The notes below the pieces were generated by a model. The model had not been told where the DNA came from. It saw nothing but the letters and a program-made list of their open reading frames with translations, and ran no database searches. A stretch of 64,000 nucleotides of DNA from Symbiodinium natans (lineage: Eukaryota; Sar; Dinophyceae; Suessiales; Symbiodiniaceae): assembly GCA_905221605.1 (NCBI GenBank), contig CAJNDS010002247.1, positions 124,001 through 188,000 of the forward strand, written 5' to 3'. Below, piece by piece: positions 33,322 to 42,699 of this stretch. Every line of letters begins with the position of its first letter. The first letter of the stretch is position 1. The position numbers were made by a program, and so were the translations under genes.

Positions 33322-34197
33322 ATGGCAAATACCGACATTTTCTTGGGCCTTGCAGAAGCTGATGTCAACAAGGCAGTGTCCTGGCTGGAAGACGCGCGCC
33401 ACATGCCCGCGACGAGCGGTTTCTCACCAACGCAATGGCTGTGGCACTGGCTTTCGTCTACGCCAGCCTTTGCGCCTTTGACGGAGGCTGCGGAGAAGAT
33501 GGATACCGTCTTTGGCTTTAGCTCTGGCGATTGGGCTTTTCATTGGGTCGAAGAGATGGAAAAGGCCTCCCTGACCCCGGGCGTAGCAGCTTCCCAAGCC
33601 GCGCCAGCGCAGCCTGCTTTGGTCAGCAAGTGGCCGCATTTTCCTAATGGCCACCGCTCCCTTGGACTGGCCCCTGCTGATCTTCTCCGTGCACATGCAT
33701 GGTTGGAAGAGGCCGCTTCTTTCGATGGTGCAGGTGGATGGAAGGAGGATGACTGGCTTCGCTTTTGGATGGAGCAGGATTCGGCCTTTGAGACCTTGCT
33801 TCAGCGCGCCAAGGAGGCTGGCCATGGCTGGAACATTGGCCAATGGCTTTGGCTTTGGGTGTCGCAAGCCGACCGACCCCAGCCGCCGCCGGCTCCTCCT
33901 TTGGGCACTGTGCCACCTGCGGCTACCGGCATGGGTCCGGACGCTTTCCCGCTCAGCCAGCACAACGAGACGGTAATTGTCCAGCAGATTTACTGCCGCT
34001 CCACGTGTCAAGACTGCGGTGCTGGCCATTGCGGGGTCGTTCTTACACGCGAAGATTTGCCTCATCGGCACCGCTGTGGAATTTGTTACAAAGCTTTTAG
34101 GAGGGCAACCCTGAGAAAGCCCTTGCATCAGCACTTGGCTTTTATTTTCTCCCCCTTTACTTTGGCTTTGCCCGTTTTGGCGGGGTGCTGTACATAG
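33322..34197 (+). CDS. 291-aa Trp-repeat protein with a Cys/His cluster
   Basis: ATG at 33322 (an in-frame TTG lies 9 bases upstream). Two ~75-aa modules (residues ~5-80 and ~112-186) each begin LGLAxAD...A..WLE and each contain the motif G-(F/W)-x4-W-x2-x-W twice, four times in all, at ~33-44, 65-76, 139-150 and 169-180 (for example GFSPTQWLWHWL, HGWNIGQWLWLWV). A Pro-rich linker (~186-200) leads to a putative zinc site: C225, C229, C232, H236, C237, H248, H250, C252, C255. The last ~25 residues are hydrophobic and run into the shared spacer, so the original stop may have been lost. Nucleic-acid or protein binding is likely; no known family is recognised. Confidence 0.6.
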   Translation: MANTDIFLGLAEADVNKAVSWLEDARHMPATSGFSPTQWLWHWLSSTPAFAPLTEAAEKMDTVFGFSSGDWAFHWVEEMEKASLTPGVAASQAAPAQPALVSKWPHFPNGHRSLGLAPADLLRAHAWLEEAASFDGAGGWKEDDWLRFWMEQDSAFETLLQRAKEAGHGWNIGQWLWLWVSQADRPQPPPAPPLGTVPPAATGMGPDAFPLSQHNETVIVQQIYCRSTCQDCGAGHCGVVLTREDLPHRHRCGICYKAFRRATLRKPLHQHLAFIFSPFTLALPVLAGCCT

Positions 34198-34440
34198 AGT
34201 GTTGTGGTTGGCTTTATCTCGCCGCATTTTCCCTCAGTGCGCTTTAGGCTGCTCGAGGGCGATTGGCATCGGAGCGCGCCGGTGCAAATCAGGCTTGCGC
34301 GCGGTTTCGGAGCTACGTTCACTTTTTGCTTTCGTGTACTTTCCCCCAGACATGCTCTCACACCCAGGTCTGGCTGTGGACGCTCCTCACATCTTTCAAG
34401 GCACACCTCTCAGAATATTTTTGGTCTTTTCCTTGGCCCG
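34129..34440 (+). repeat. Intercistronic spacer, copy 2
   Basis: Second copy of the spacer at 31327-31640, about 80% alike by eye. It begins inside the last codons of the 291-aa ORF, which explains that protein's odd hydrophobic tail. Confidence 0.7.
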
Positions 34441-35818
34441 GCACTATTGTCTCTGCACGTGGTTTTCGGCCCCTTGGGCGCGTCACGTGCTTCTGTTTGT
34501 ACTGTGCTGGTTTGGAGTGCTTCACTTTTGCCCACACAGCAGTTCGAGATCGCAGCCTGGGCTTGCACCTTCCAGGTCCGTCCGCCCTGGGAGGTGGGCG
34601 TTTGCCTCAAGCCAACCTAGGAGCCAGCCCACCCTAGGCGGTTTTGATCTAGGTATTTTACGGCGAGTGCCCAGGCTTCACATTTGGGGCAGCTGTGCTT
34701 TCCCTAACGGGGTTCCCTTGTGCGACGGTGCACAACACCTTATCGTGCTTTACAGATCCTTTTCCCAAAACCACCCTCTCCCACCGCCAGCCTTTGCTTT
34801 TTCCCGGAGGTTTCGGGCTCGGTACGCTGATGCTCTAATCCCGGCCCGTGGGGTGGACAACCCAGCAGGCCGCTTAGTTATGTTTGCCTGGTCTGCGTGT
34901 TCTGAGCCTTGGGTATTCTCTTTCCGCTGCCTGTCACAGGAATGTTGGATCTGTCAATAGGCCTGCATACTGGCTTTCTTTCATGCCAAGCGGCACACCA
35001 GCCGGTTGGGTGTTCTGGATTCCGGAGTCTGTCTCTGGGTGATCCGGTCCACCTAGACTTTGCCTTTCATGCCCTGGGAGTCGCTCGACCCCGCGACGTG
35101 CGTGCCTCAACGAAGTCTGGCTCCCCCTTTTTCCGCTCTTCATTTTTGGAGAGTCTTTCTCCTTGAGACCGTAATCGCACTCAGCTCATCTGCCAGGCCT
35201 CGGCTCTTCAGCTTCAGATCCGCGTTGGCCCGCATACTCTGCCATGGTTCATGGGGTCCCTTTCGGTTGCATTTAGGCTTCGTGTGCAGTTCAAGGCCAG
35301 TGCATATCAAGCATCTGTGAACCCTTGCAGATCAGTAGAGCACGGTGCATTGGTATTTCATCTTCGCGGAGCCGGCACCGCTGGGCACTCATGTGAGCTC
35401 TTTCCCTGTGGTTGCTTCTCGGGCCCAGGGTCTTTAACAGGTAGGATCAGCTGTCCATTCAGTGACGCTTCTTTTCTTTCACAGGTCTCGGCCCCGGCCA
35501 CTCCTCACCGCCACCGAGACGGCTTGTTCCCGGAGCTGATCTCAGTGCGTCCATGGCTCAGAGCAGCTCTACCGGTTTTTCGACCTTCACACCCCAGGGT
35601 TCAGTGCGTTGCATTGGGGCATTAGATTACCCGCTTTTGTTCTCTCTAACCTTTTGCGGAGCTTACAGCGCTTATGGGATGTCACTTGCGTTTGTGCTCT
35701 TTCCTCGAGCTTTTGGGATCCAAGACTGTGCCTGACGTCTTTTCCATGGGCGATCCTCACAGGGGCTTCTGGTTTCCTGCTGAGGGGACAAAGAGACTCT
35801 CTCCCAGCTTTGCCGTTT
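34441..35818 (+). other. T/C-biased non-coding interior
   Basis: No ORF stands out, and the base bias is like that of 31641-33321. The part just before the next ORF is T/C-rich, with possible AG acceptors near 35730-35790. Confidence 0.45.
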
Positions 35819-36130
35819 ATGTCGTCCCAGGACGAGCCTATGTCCGACGCGCGTTTCTACCAGATCCGCAACGCTGCAGATGGGCCACTTTGGACTGCTT
35901 TGACCAAGGATCGGTCTTTTGCGTCAGCTAGGCAAATCCTAGCACACAACTGGAAGGCGCGCTGGAGCATCATCCGCCTCGAGAACGACTTAGTCAAAAC
36001 CCTCTTGGACGCATTGGCTCAGCATCCTGAAGAGCGGGCTCTTTTTGTCCACAACTTGGCCGAAATGTCTTCAGGGTCTGAGTCAGAGGAGCTTCCTCCC
36101 GCCGAAGCACCAGACAATTCGCGGGGGTGA
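35819..36130 (+). CDS. 103-aa acidic helical protein of the nested element
   Basis: ATG at 35819, stop at 36128-36130. The sequence has good helical character (LWTALTKDRSFASARQILA, IRLENDLVKTLLDALAQHPEER) and an acidic C-terminus (SGSESEELPPAEAPD). The frame stays open upstream, but that part is the Phe/Leu/Ser-rich translation of T/C-biased DNA, so the internal ATG is preferred. It is the third plus-strand ORF of the element. Function unknown. Confidence 0.45.
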   Translation: MSSQDEPMSDARFYQIRNAADGPLWTALTKDRSFASARQILAHNWKARWSIIRLENDLVKTLLDALAQHPEERALFVHNLAEMSSGSESEELPPAEAPDNSRG

Positions 36131-37619
36131 TCCTTTTTCTCGAGCCCACATGGCCTTCCTTTCATGCGTACTTTGTTACGCATCTTTTGTCAAAGTGAGC
36201 AAACATGTGCTTTGCGGCGCCTCGGGTGCCAAATTTTGGCTTTCAATCAGCCAGTGTACTTACGCTTTTCCTTTTTCTGCGCTGTTTCAACTATTCCATA
36301 AGCACTCTGTGCTTCTGCGCCTGGGCTAGCCTTACTGGGCTTACACCGTGAGATCGTGCAGTGACATCTGGCCCTCTACGTCAGCTTCTCGCACCAGAGA
36401 CCCCTTTGGATCTTCTTTGGCATTTGTTGAGCAGGTCTCACGTGCTCAGGCAGCCGGCCGACTTTGGTGCCTGCGAGGAGAAATGCCGGCAGCAGCACAG
36501 GTATCATTGATGCGAGCTATCGCCACCTGCGCTTTCCCCCCCTTTATATGAACTATCCTGAATCTTCCTGGTTTGCTCCCCCTCTGATTCTGTTCGCCCA
36601 GGCTTTGGCCTCTTTCGGCCGCCAAAGCCTCGGGAGCATCGCCCCCTCTTTCGCATCTGCAGGCACGGCATTTGCCCAAAACCCTTAAGCCCGGTTGACC
36701 CTAAGCCGCTAACCCTAAGCCTTTGGTTGTTTCCTAGTATAAAGGGATGCATCCCATCCTATAAGGGAACCCTAGGCTGTGCCTCGCTTTTGAGCGTTTG
36801 CTTTGCTGGCATTCAGTACGAGACATTGTCCCTGCTTTTTCCTGTCAAAGAGCCAGGCCGGCTATCTAGTCCTGCCGGTACAGAGCCTCTTACAAGTCTC
36901 CGGGCGTGTCACACGGTTAATCGAGCCCTGGCTCACCGCAGTTTTGCGTTACGGCCCCTCGCGCGGAGAACGTGATAGTCTGTGGGGGTCAGCGCACGTT
37001 TGGCGAGAAGGATGGCTCCATGCTTGTTTAAGTATTCATTGTGAGCTTCTGTCCCAGCACTCACCCCAGCCCGCGACTTTCTGTAGCAGGCCTTACAGGG
37101 CTTCTCTACGGAGATCCATTCCTTATGGGGAAGTTCACCATGCTGGCACGTAGGATTCCTACGTGCGAGCTCTTCCGCTCGCGTTCTAGGCACTGTCCAT
37201 AAACCTAGGAATCCTGCATACCGGGTTTCCGGAGGGTGGGATAGGTCTCTTAGTACTGGCTTAGGGACTCCTGCCTGCAACCATGTCAGGAGACATTCGC
37301 TGCTCAGTGGTTCAGATCCGCCGCATCGTCCTTTGAGAGTAAATGAGCGGATGCAATGCTTTTCTCCGGGGGTTCTCCTCTAAGAGGCGCATGAGGTAAA
37401 GCATTGATGAGGTGCCCCTTTGGCCTTCGGAACACGAGTAGGGGAGCTAGATATTTCCTTCGCTGAAACCCTGGTATTCTGTGATATTTTGCTGAAATCC
37501 ATTTCTCAAACCTTTTTATTGGAAAGCTGTAGGGTTGTCGGGCGCAGACTGTAAGGATCAGGGATTTGGAAATTTATTGTCGCCAAAGCTCTTGGAAACA
37601 TTGGCGAGAGTTGTTTGCG
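36131..37619. other. No gene; small palindromes
   Basis: Palindromic stretches: CCTAGTATAAAGGGATGCATCCC...CCCTAGG (~36735-36775) and GCACGTAGGATTCCTACGTGC (~37146-37166). The ORF at 36933-37280 (-) is not convincing. Confidence 0.45.
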
Positions 37620-38190
37620 ATTAGCTTGGGGCCCCGGGGGCTTGCCCGAAACCGGGAAAAAACATAGCTTTTTCTAGTTTTTTCTAGCTTTTTCTAGCTT
37701 TGGGGCCCCGGGGGCTTGCCCGAAAACCGGGAAAAACATAGCTTTTTCTAGCTTTTTCTAGTTTTGTCTAGCTTTTGCTACCTTTTTCTAGCTTTTGCTA
37801 GCCTTGCCTAGCCTTCTCTAGCCTTTCGTAGCAGATCGGGGCCCGATTCCAGGAAGGATTTAGCGAGCCGGGGTCTGAAGACAGGAATGTCGTAGCAAGG
37901 TGGATGGCCAGCAAAAAAGTCAAAGTCCACTTCTGATTGCCAGGAATCAGTATTGTATGAATGCGTAGATTTTAAGGCCGATGCCAGTAAGTAACGTCCA
38001 AACCTCAGGCGCCGACAGGTACAATTTCAGATTAGATTTGATTGAAATAGCAAGCTGTAGTTTCCTGCCGGCATCTTCTGTGCAGGCCCTTCAAAGGCAT
38101 GCTTCACCCCAGGAAATTCGTAGCTTATCTTAGCTTATCTTAGCTTATATTCGCTTCTCCTAGCTTTGCCTAGCTTTCTCAGGTTTCCTT
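37620..38190 (+). repeat. TAGCTTTTTC decamer arrays and GGGGCCCCGGGGGC pair
   Basis: GGGGCCCCGGGGGCTTGCCC occurs twice (~37630 and ~37703), each followed by GAAA(A)CCGGGAAAAA and then runs of the decamer TAGCTTTTTC with variants (to ~37830). A related run of TAGCTTATCT lies at 38120-38190. It is non-coding. Confidence 0.85.
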
Positions 38191-39198
38191 CAGTTTTCAG
38201 TGGAACGCATTGGAATTCTAGATTTTTCCGGCAATCCAAAGACGAGCCTGATCATTGTTTTACCTCATGTGTTCTTATGATCTCCTGCTTTTGTGATGAC
38301 AGTCAGCCTATCTTTTGTGCTTTGGGACGATCCAGTGAGCAGCGGCAGAGTCACAGCACCGCCTTTTCCCCCGCACGGCTTCCGGCCATTGTGGCTCTCG
38401 AAGAGCCGTAGAGCACTTGCTTTTTACTTTGCATTTGGACATGGAACGCTTTGCATACCTTTTTACTGTACGTCACTTTGAGTGGGGCTCTAACAGCGCG
38501 CATTTCTGCCCGCGGGTCGGGCACATGGACCGCCCTGATGAGGTGGCTTTTCGTAGAGGTGCTGCAAACATAGAAATCGCAGGCTCGGAAGCCCGGAATG
38601 CCACAAGCAGGCAGTGGCCTCCCAAGTGCAAGAAAAGATTGCATGTGTACAGGAATTATTTTGACCTCTGTCTCTGTATAAGCTAGGGAGGGTGGGAAGT
38701 GCAACGAAGGGGGAACTCCCTGAGACATGGACAGATCAGCGTATCTGGCAGCCTGAAACAACATTCATGAATAGCTCCACGCAATGCTGAAACAAAGGCA
38801 GAACGGTTGCTAAAGGCTGCTGTATACGCGTGTACAAGAAAGAGGCCAGCGCGCCCAATGTGGAGCCAGGCTGTCAGTGCGAAATGACAGAAAGGGGGCT
38901 GACTCGCGAGCCCTTAATGTAGAAAAAGGGAAGGCAAGTGCACAGGGTCCACACGCAGAGTAAAGCCTCTGACCCTTATTCTCTTGGCAAATCCCAAACA
39001 AAGTCACTTGGGTCCATGCTCAGGATGAAGGGTTGACGGAAGGGGCCAGGCAGGCATAATGTGGACCATCTGCTGCTCTCCGCGAGAGCAACGTGCACGG
39101 CCCCTAATGGGCAAAGACAGTTGAAGGCTACATACCATACCCTAAAGAAGGCGTCCTGACAAAGTTAGAAGCATATACCAGTAATGCAATGCCTGCAA
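38191..39198. other. No gene recognised
   Basis: Mixed sequence; short ORFs only. ACCAGTAATGCAATGC at ~39176 anticipates the repeat end at 39199-39325. Confidence 0.45.
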
Positions 39199-39325
39199 AG
39201 AAACAGCGTAGCTACCAGTAATGCAACGCAAGCTGCATGATTTGGCGCGTGGCTTGAGCCAAAAGGCAACAGAGTACGGTGATCTTTCACAACAGTAAAC
39301 AGACATGAGTAAACACATGAACCGG
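39199..39325 (+). repeat. Right-end partial copy of the 647-base repeat
   Basis: Matches the last ~127 bases of the units at 28144 and 28791 with a handful of changes, ending in ACATGAACCG. It marks the right boundary of the nested insertion. Confidence 0.85.
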
Positions 39326-42258
39326 CCCCCGAGCCGGGCCCAGCAGAGCACGCAGAGCCACCTACTCCAGAAGCCCCCACACGCGTGCTCCTGGACCTTT
39401 TCGCGGGCAGGCACTCTCCGGTCGCCGTTGCAGCCTCAAAACAGGGCATCCCGCACTGGGAGCCCATAGACGTAGCCATTGACGAGGCCCACGACATACT
39501 CTCGGACTCTTTCTTCACACGCCTACTTCGCCTAGCCTGGTCTGGGCGCATAGCCCTCCTAGTTGCGGCCCCGCCTTGCCGCGATTACTCCATTCTCAAA
39601 CTTGCACCTGGAGGGCCTCCTCCATGCCGCACGCCTGAACACATTAACGGTCTGCCTTCTGACAGCCCTATGCTCGCCCGCCGCGCCGCGGAGAGCCGTC
39701 TTATCCACGAAAGATGCCACCAGCTCTGCCGAGCAGTGGCAGCCTCGGGGGGGCACTTGGGTCCTCGAGAACCCCCCTTCAAGCATGGCCTGGATGGAGC
39801 CCTGAGCCCTCATGCCAACAGCTGCTGCGTGCCTCGGCGGCCCATGTCGCCTCAGTCGCTGCCTGCGCTTTTGGGGTGACTTGGTCCAAATCTTGGGCCT
39901 TCGCGTCCAACAGCCCCCATATCAGATCAGAGGGGTGCAGCAAAACTGCGCCCATGCCTTCAAGCACCCCTCTCTTCGCAACAAGCGAGACAAATCGGGC
40001 AGGTATATCAGCTCCAGCACCGCCGAATACCCGGCCTGCAGCATTCTTACAGTCTTCCGACACCTGTGGCCGAGTTCGGCCCCTTTGCCCGCAATCCCCC
40101 TGCCCCTAGAGCCGACCACGCCCGAGCACATGGCTGGCCCTGGACCGCGTGCGCCTGCATGCGACGGTGGTCTCCAAAGCACGGCCGACTGCTCAAAGCC
40201 TGCCCAGCCTCAAGCCAGCCTCTCATCACTCATCGACCAAATGCAAACCTGGTGCCTGCAGGACGACCGCTACAAGCGCATAGCTGCACACATTGCCCAA
40301 AGCAAGCCGGAACACCCCCTGTCGGAAGAGGAGCAGCAGTCGCTGCTGGAAATGGCAGCGGCCAGCCTAAATCTTCCACAACAATCTGCCGCCACTGTGG
40401 AAGACGGCCAGCCTTTCCGCCTCGAGCTCCTCTCGCGCCTAGCCTGCCTCACGCAAGATATAGACACAAGGACTTGCCAGCCATCCTGGCCCAAGGGGTG
40501 CCCACTGGCGTCTTCGAGCCCATTGCCAGCAGCCACCAGTGGCCCGCGGTCGAAGCCCAGCACGCCCAGCACCCACTGGACACCTGCCTCAAGGAGTTCG
40601 ACACCAATTGGAAAAACGCCGAGGCCCAGCCCGAACTCCTGCAACGCCTCATCGAGGAAGAAATGGCCCAGGGTTGGGTCATCGAAATCCCCGACGGGGG
40701 CGAACAAGAAGCCCGCGCCCAGTGGCCCAAAGGCATAGCCATAGGCAAGCTTAACGTGGTCCAGGCCGAAGGCAAGGAATCCCGGATGGTCCCTGATAGC
40801 TCAGTGTGCAATGTGAACCCACGCTGCACCTTGCACGAACGGGTTTGCCTGCCTACATGCGCCGATGTCCGCACCACCTTCAAGCCTCGCAGGACCCCCC
40901 AAACGCCTCGCAGGGCGCCGCGCTCGACTTCAAGGCCGCCCATAAGCGAGTCAAGGTCCGCCAATCGGACCAAGGCCTCCTGCTCTTCAGAAACTCAGGC
41001 CGCCTATACGCCTATGTGGTATGCCATTTCGGAGCACGCTTTTCAGCCTAGTGGTGGCAGCGCGTTGGAGCATTGCTCCTGAGACTGCTGCACCGCCTCA
41101 TGGCCTCCGAGCCGCACAAGGCCTGGCTCTACGTGGACGACCTCCTGCTCTCGCTGCTGCACAGCCGCGCCCCCCAGCAACTGGCCTTCGTCGTGGCCTC
41201 CCTCTCACTAGTGGGAGCGCCCATCAGCTGGAAGAAGGCCGCCTTTGGGCCCAGCATCACTTGGTGCGGTTGGCAGTTCTGCTTCCGCACCGAAACCGTC
41301 TGCCTCGCCCAGCCCAAGTTGGACAAACTCCGCGCACAGCTGTTGCAGCTGCTGCAACACAAACGAGTCCCCCGCAAGGAGCTCGAGGCTTGCCTAGGCC
41401 TACTGATGTGGGCAACGAGCATCAGCTCGCACCTTCGCTGCTTCACGGCCCCGATATACTCGGACCTTCACAGCCCGCCAGGCACATGCTATCCTGTGCC
41501 CCCCAGAAGTTGGTCACAGTTCCTGTGGTGCCTCGACGCCTCCTGCAAGATCGTCAGGGATGCCTCTTACCTCCAACTCCCGCTGCAAGCCCGAGTCATT
41601 GAGGTCCGAGGGAAGCCCGTCCGTGCCAAAACGTACATATGGCCCATACCAGCCGCCGACAAGACGATCTGGGTCCGCATCGCAGACCCCTCAGCCTCAG
41701 AAATTACACTGCGCAATGAAAGCAAAGCCGCCATACATTGGCTTGCCCAATGCTTCACCTACGATTTCACAATGCCCCTGGCCCGACAGCCCCTGCTGCC
41801 TTGCCTATCCGCCGCAGACGCCATGGCAGATGGAACCACTGTCGGAATCGGTGGCTGGCTCGCCACGTCCTCCACCACCTGGTGGTTTGCCCAGCAATGG
41901 GACATCCGAGAGCTTCGCACTGCATGGCCATTCCTCACTAAAGATGCCCAAAAGTACATCGCCTGCTTTGAAACTGTAGCACAGTGTTCTGCTACAAATG
42001 GCCTACGAAGCCAGGATGCTCCAGCCTGCGGTTCTGTGTCGCCTCACGCAGCGACAACAGCCCTACTCAGGCCTCCATCAACAAACTGTTCACAACGGCC
42101 TTCCCGCTTAGCTTCTTTCTGGAGAAAGTGGCCTCCTGGGCTACGCACGCGGCCTAGAATTGGAAATCGGCCACATTCCCGGTGTCAAGAACACCGATGC
42201 GGATGATTTCAGGTCACCCTGGCCTCTGCCCAAGTGCTTTGGAGCCAAGCCTTCTTGA
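39322..42258 (+). pseudogene. DIRS-like retroelement: methyltransferase-like + RT + RNase H
   Basis: Coding order is clear but the frame changes at least five times. First comes a methyltransferase-like part: VLLDLFAGRHSP (motif I, ~39385), VAAPPCRDYS (motif IV, ~39570) and, after a frame change, VLENPPSSMAW (motif VI-like, ~39770). A conserved linker follows (ACAFGVTWSKSWAF, then SSSTAEYPACS in another frame). Then comes the reverse transcriptase: GKLNVVQAEGKESRMVPDSS (~40745), LYAYVVCHFGARF and the catalytic YVDD (~41130-41141). RNase H runs from GTTVGIGGWLA and IACFETVAQ to LEIGHIPGVKNTDADDF, closing with a TGA at 42258. Two-Cys/PPC spacing fits C5-cytosine methyltransferases; family membership is tentative. 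The element is dead in this copy. A CCCH gag-like part is at 27413. Confidence 0.8.
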
Positions 42259-42327
42259 CATAGCGTCCCCTGCACGTCTAGACAGACCACACGCGGTGGA
42301 GGTTGCCTGGCCTCATTTTCTGGAGGA

Positions 42328-42477
42328 ATGCCGCATATCAGAACCGGCGCCTCTCGCCTGAGGGGCTTCCGGTCTGCCCGGCGTGTGCAGGGTAGAACCC
42401 TGGTCCGTGGCGGAGCTTGGGCAAGTTTGGCAATCAGGCCGGGGGGCCCCTCAGGCGAGGGTCCTGATATGCGGCAT
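42328..42477. repeat. 150-base inverted repeat after the retroelement ORF
   Basis: The left arm ATGCCGCATATCAGAACC...CTCGCCTGAGGGGC pairs with the right arm GGCCCCTCAGGCGAGGGTCCTGATATGCGGCAT. It lies 70 bases after the RNase H stop and 47 bases before the poly(T), so it may be the 3' terminal structure of the DIRS-like element or an independent foldback element. Confidence 0.7.
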
Positions 42478-42524
42478 ACCTTCCCTTTGGAGGGTTTTAT
42501 GGCGGCTGGGCTCCTTCCTTGGAA

Positions 42525-42536
42525 TTTTTTTTTTTT
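42525..42536 (-). other. Poly(A) tract (T12 on +), 3' end of unit copy 1
   Basis: Twelve Ts directly followed by GGACTGACGCC. The homology with copy 2 starts exactly here, as expected for the 3' end of a retroposed RNA. Confidence 0.7.
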
Positions 42537-42699
42537 GGACTGACGCCTCTTTACTACATCAGTAGCACAGTAGGCCGGTCTTGTTGGGCTCGACGTAAAG
42601 GGTGAAACAAAGTCAGCGCACACAATCCGCCAGACACACCAAGCAACCACCAAGCAAACAAACACCAAAGAAACAAAGCGAGCAATCGCGCTGAACTAC

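Larger units (their letters stand above)
28144..39325 (+). mobile_element. Candidate ~11.2-kb element nested in a DIRS-like retroelement
   Basis: Left end: the 647-base repeats. Right end: the last ~127 bases of that unit (GTAGCTACCAGTAATGCAA... to ...GAGTAAACACATGAACCG). Both outer junctions carry ACCG. To the left is the CCCH part, to the right the methyltransferase-RT part of the same kind of retroelement, in the right order and strand. The interior has a strong T/C bias on + and three plus-strand ORFs. No integrase or transposase is recognised. It may instead be a rearranged composite. Confidence 0.5.

Noticed and set aside
36933-37280. 115-codon minus-strand ORF
   Set aside because: Crosses a palindrome and has no recognisable domain; single unsupported ORF.
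39385-39879. Complete stand-alone DNA methyltransferase gene
   Set aside because: It is one piece of a retroelement polyprotein and is broken by frameshifts; no active enzyme can be claimed.
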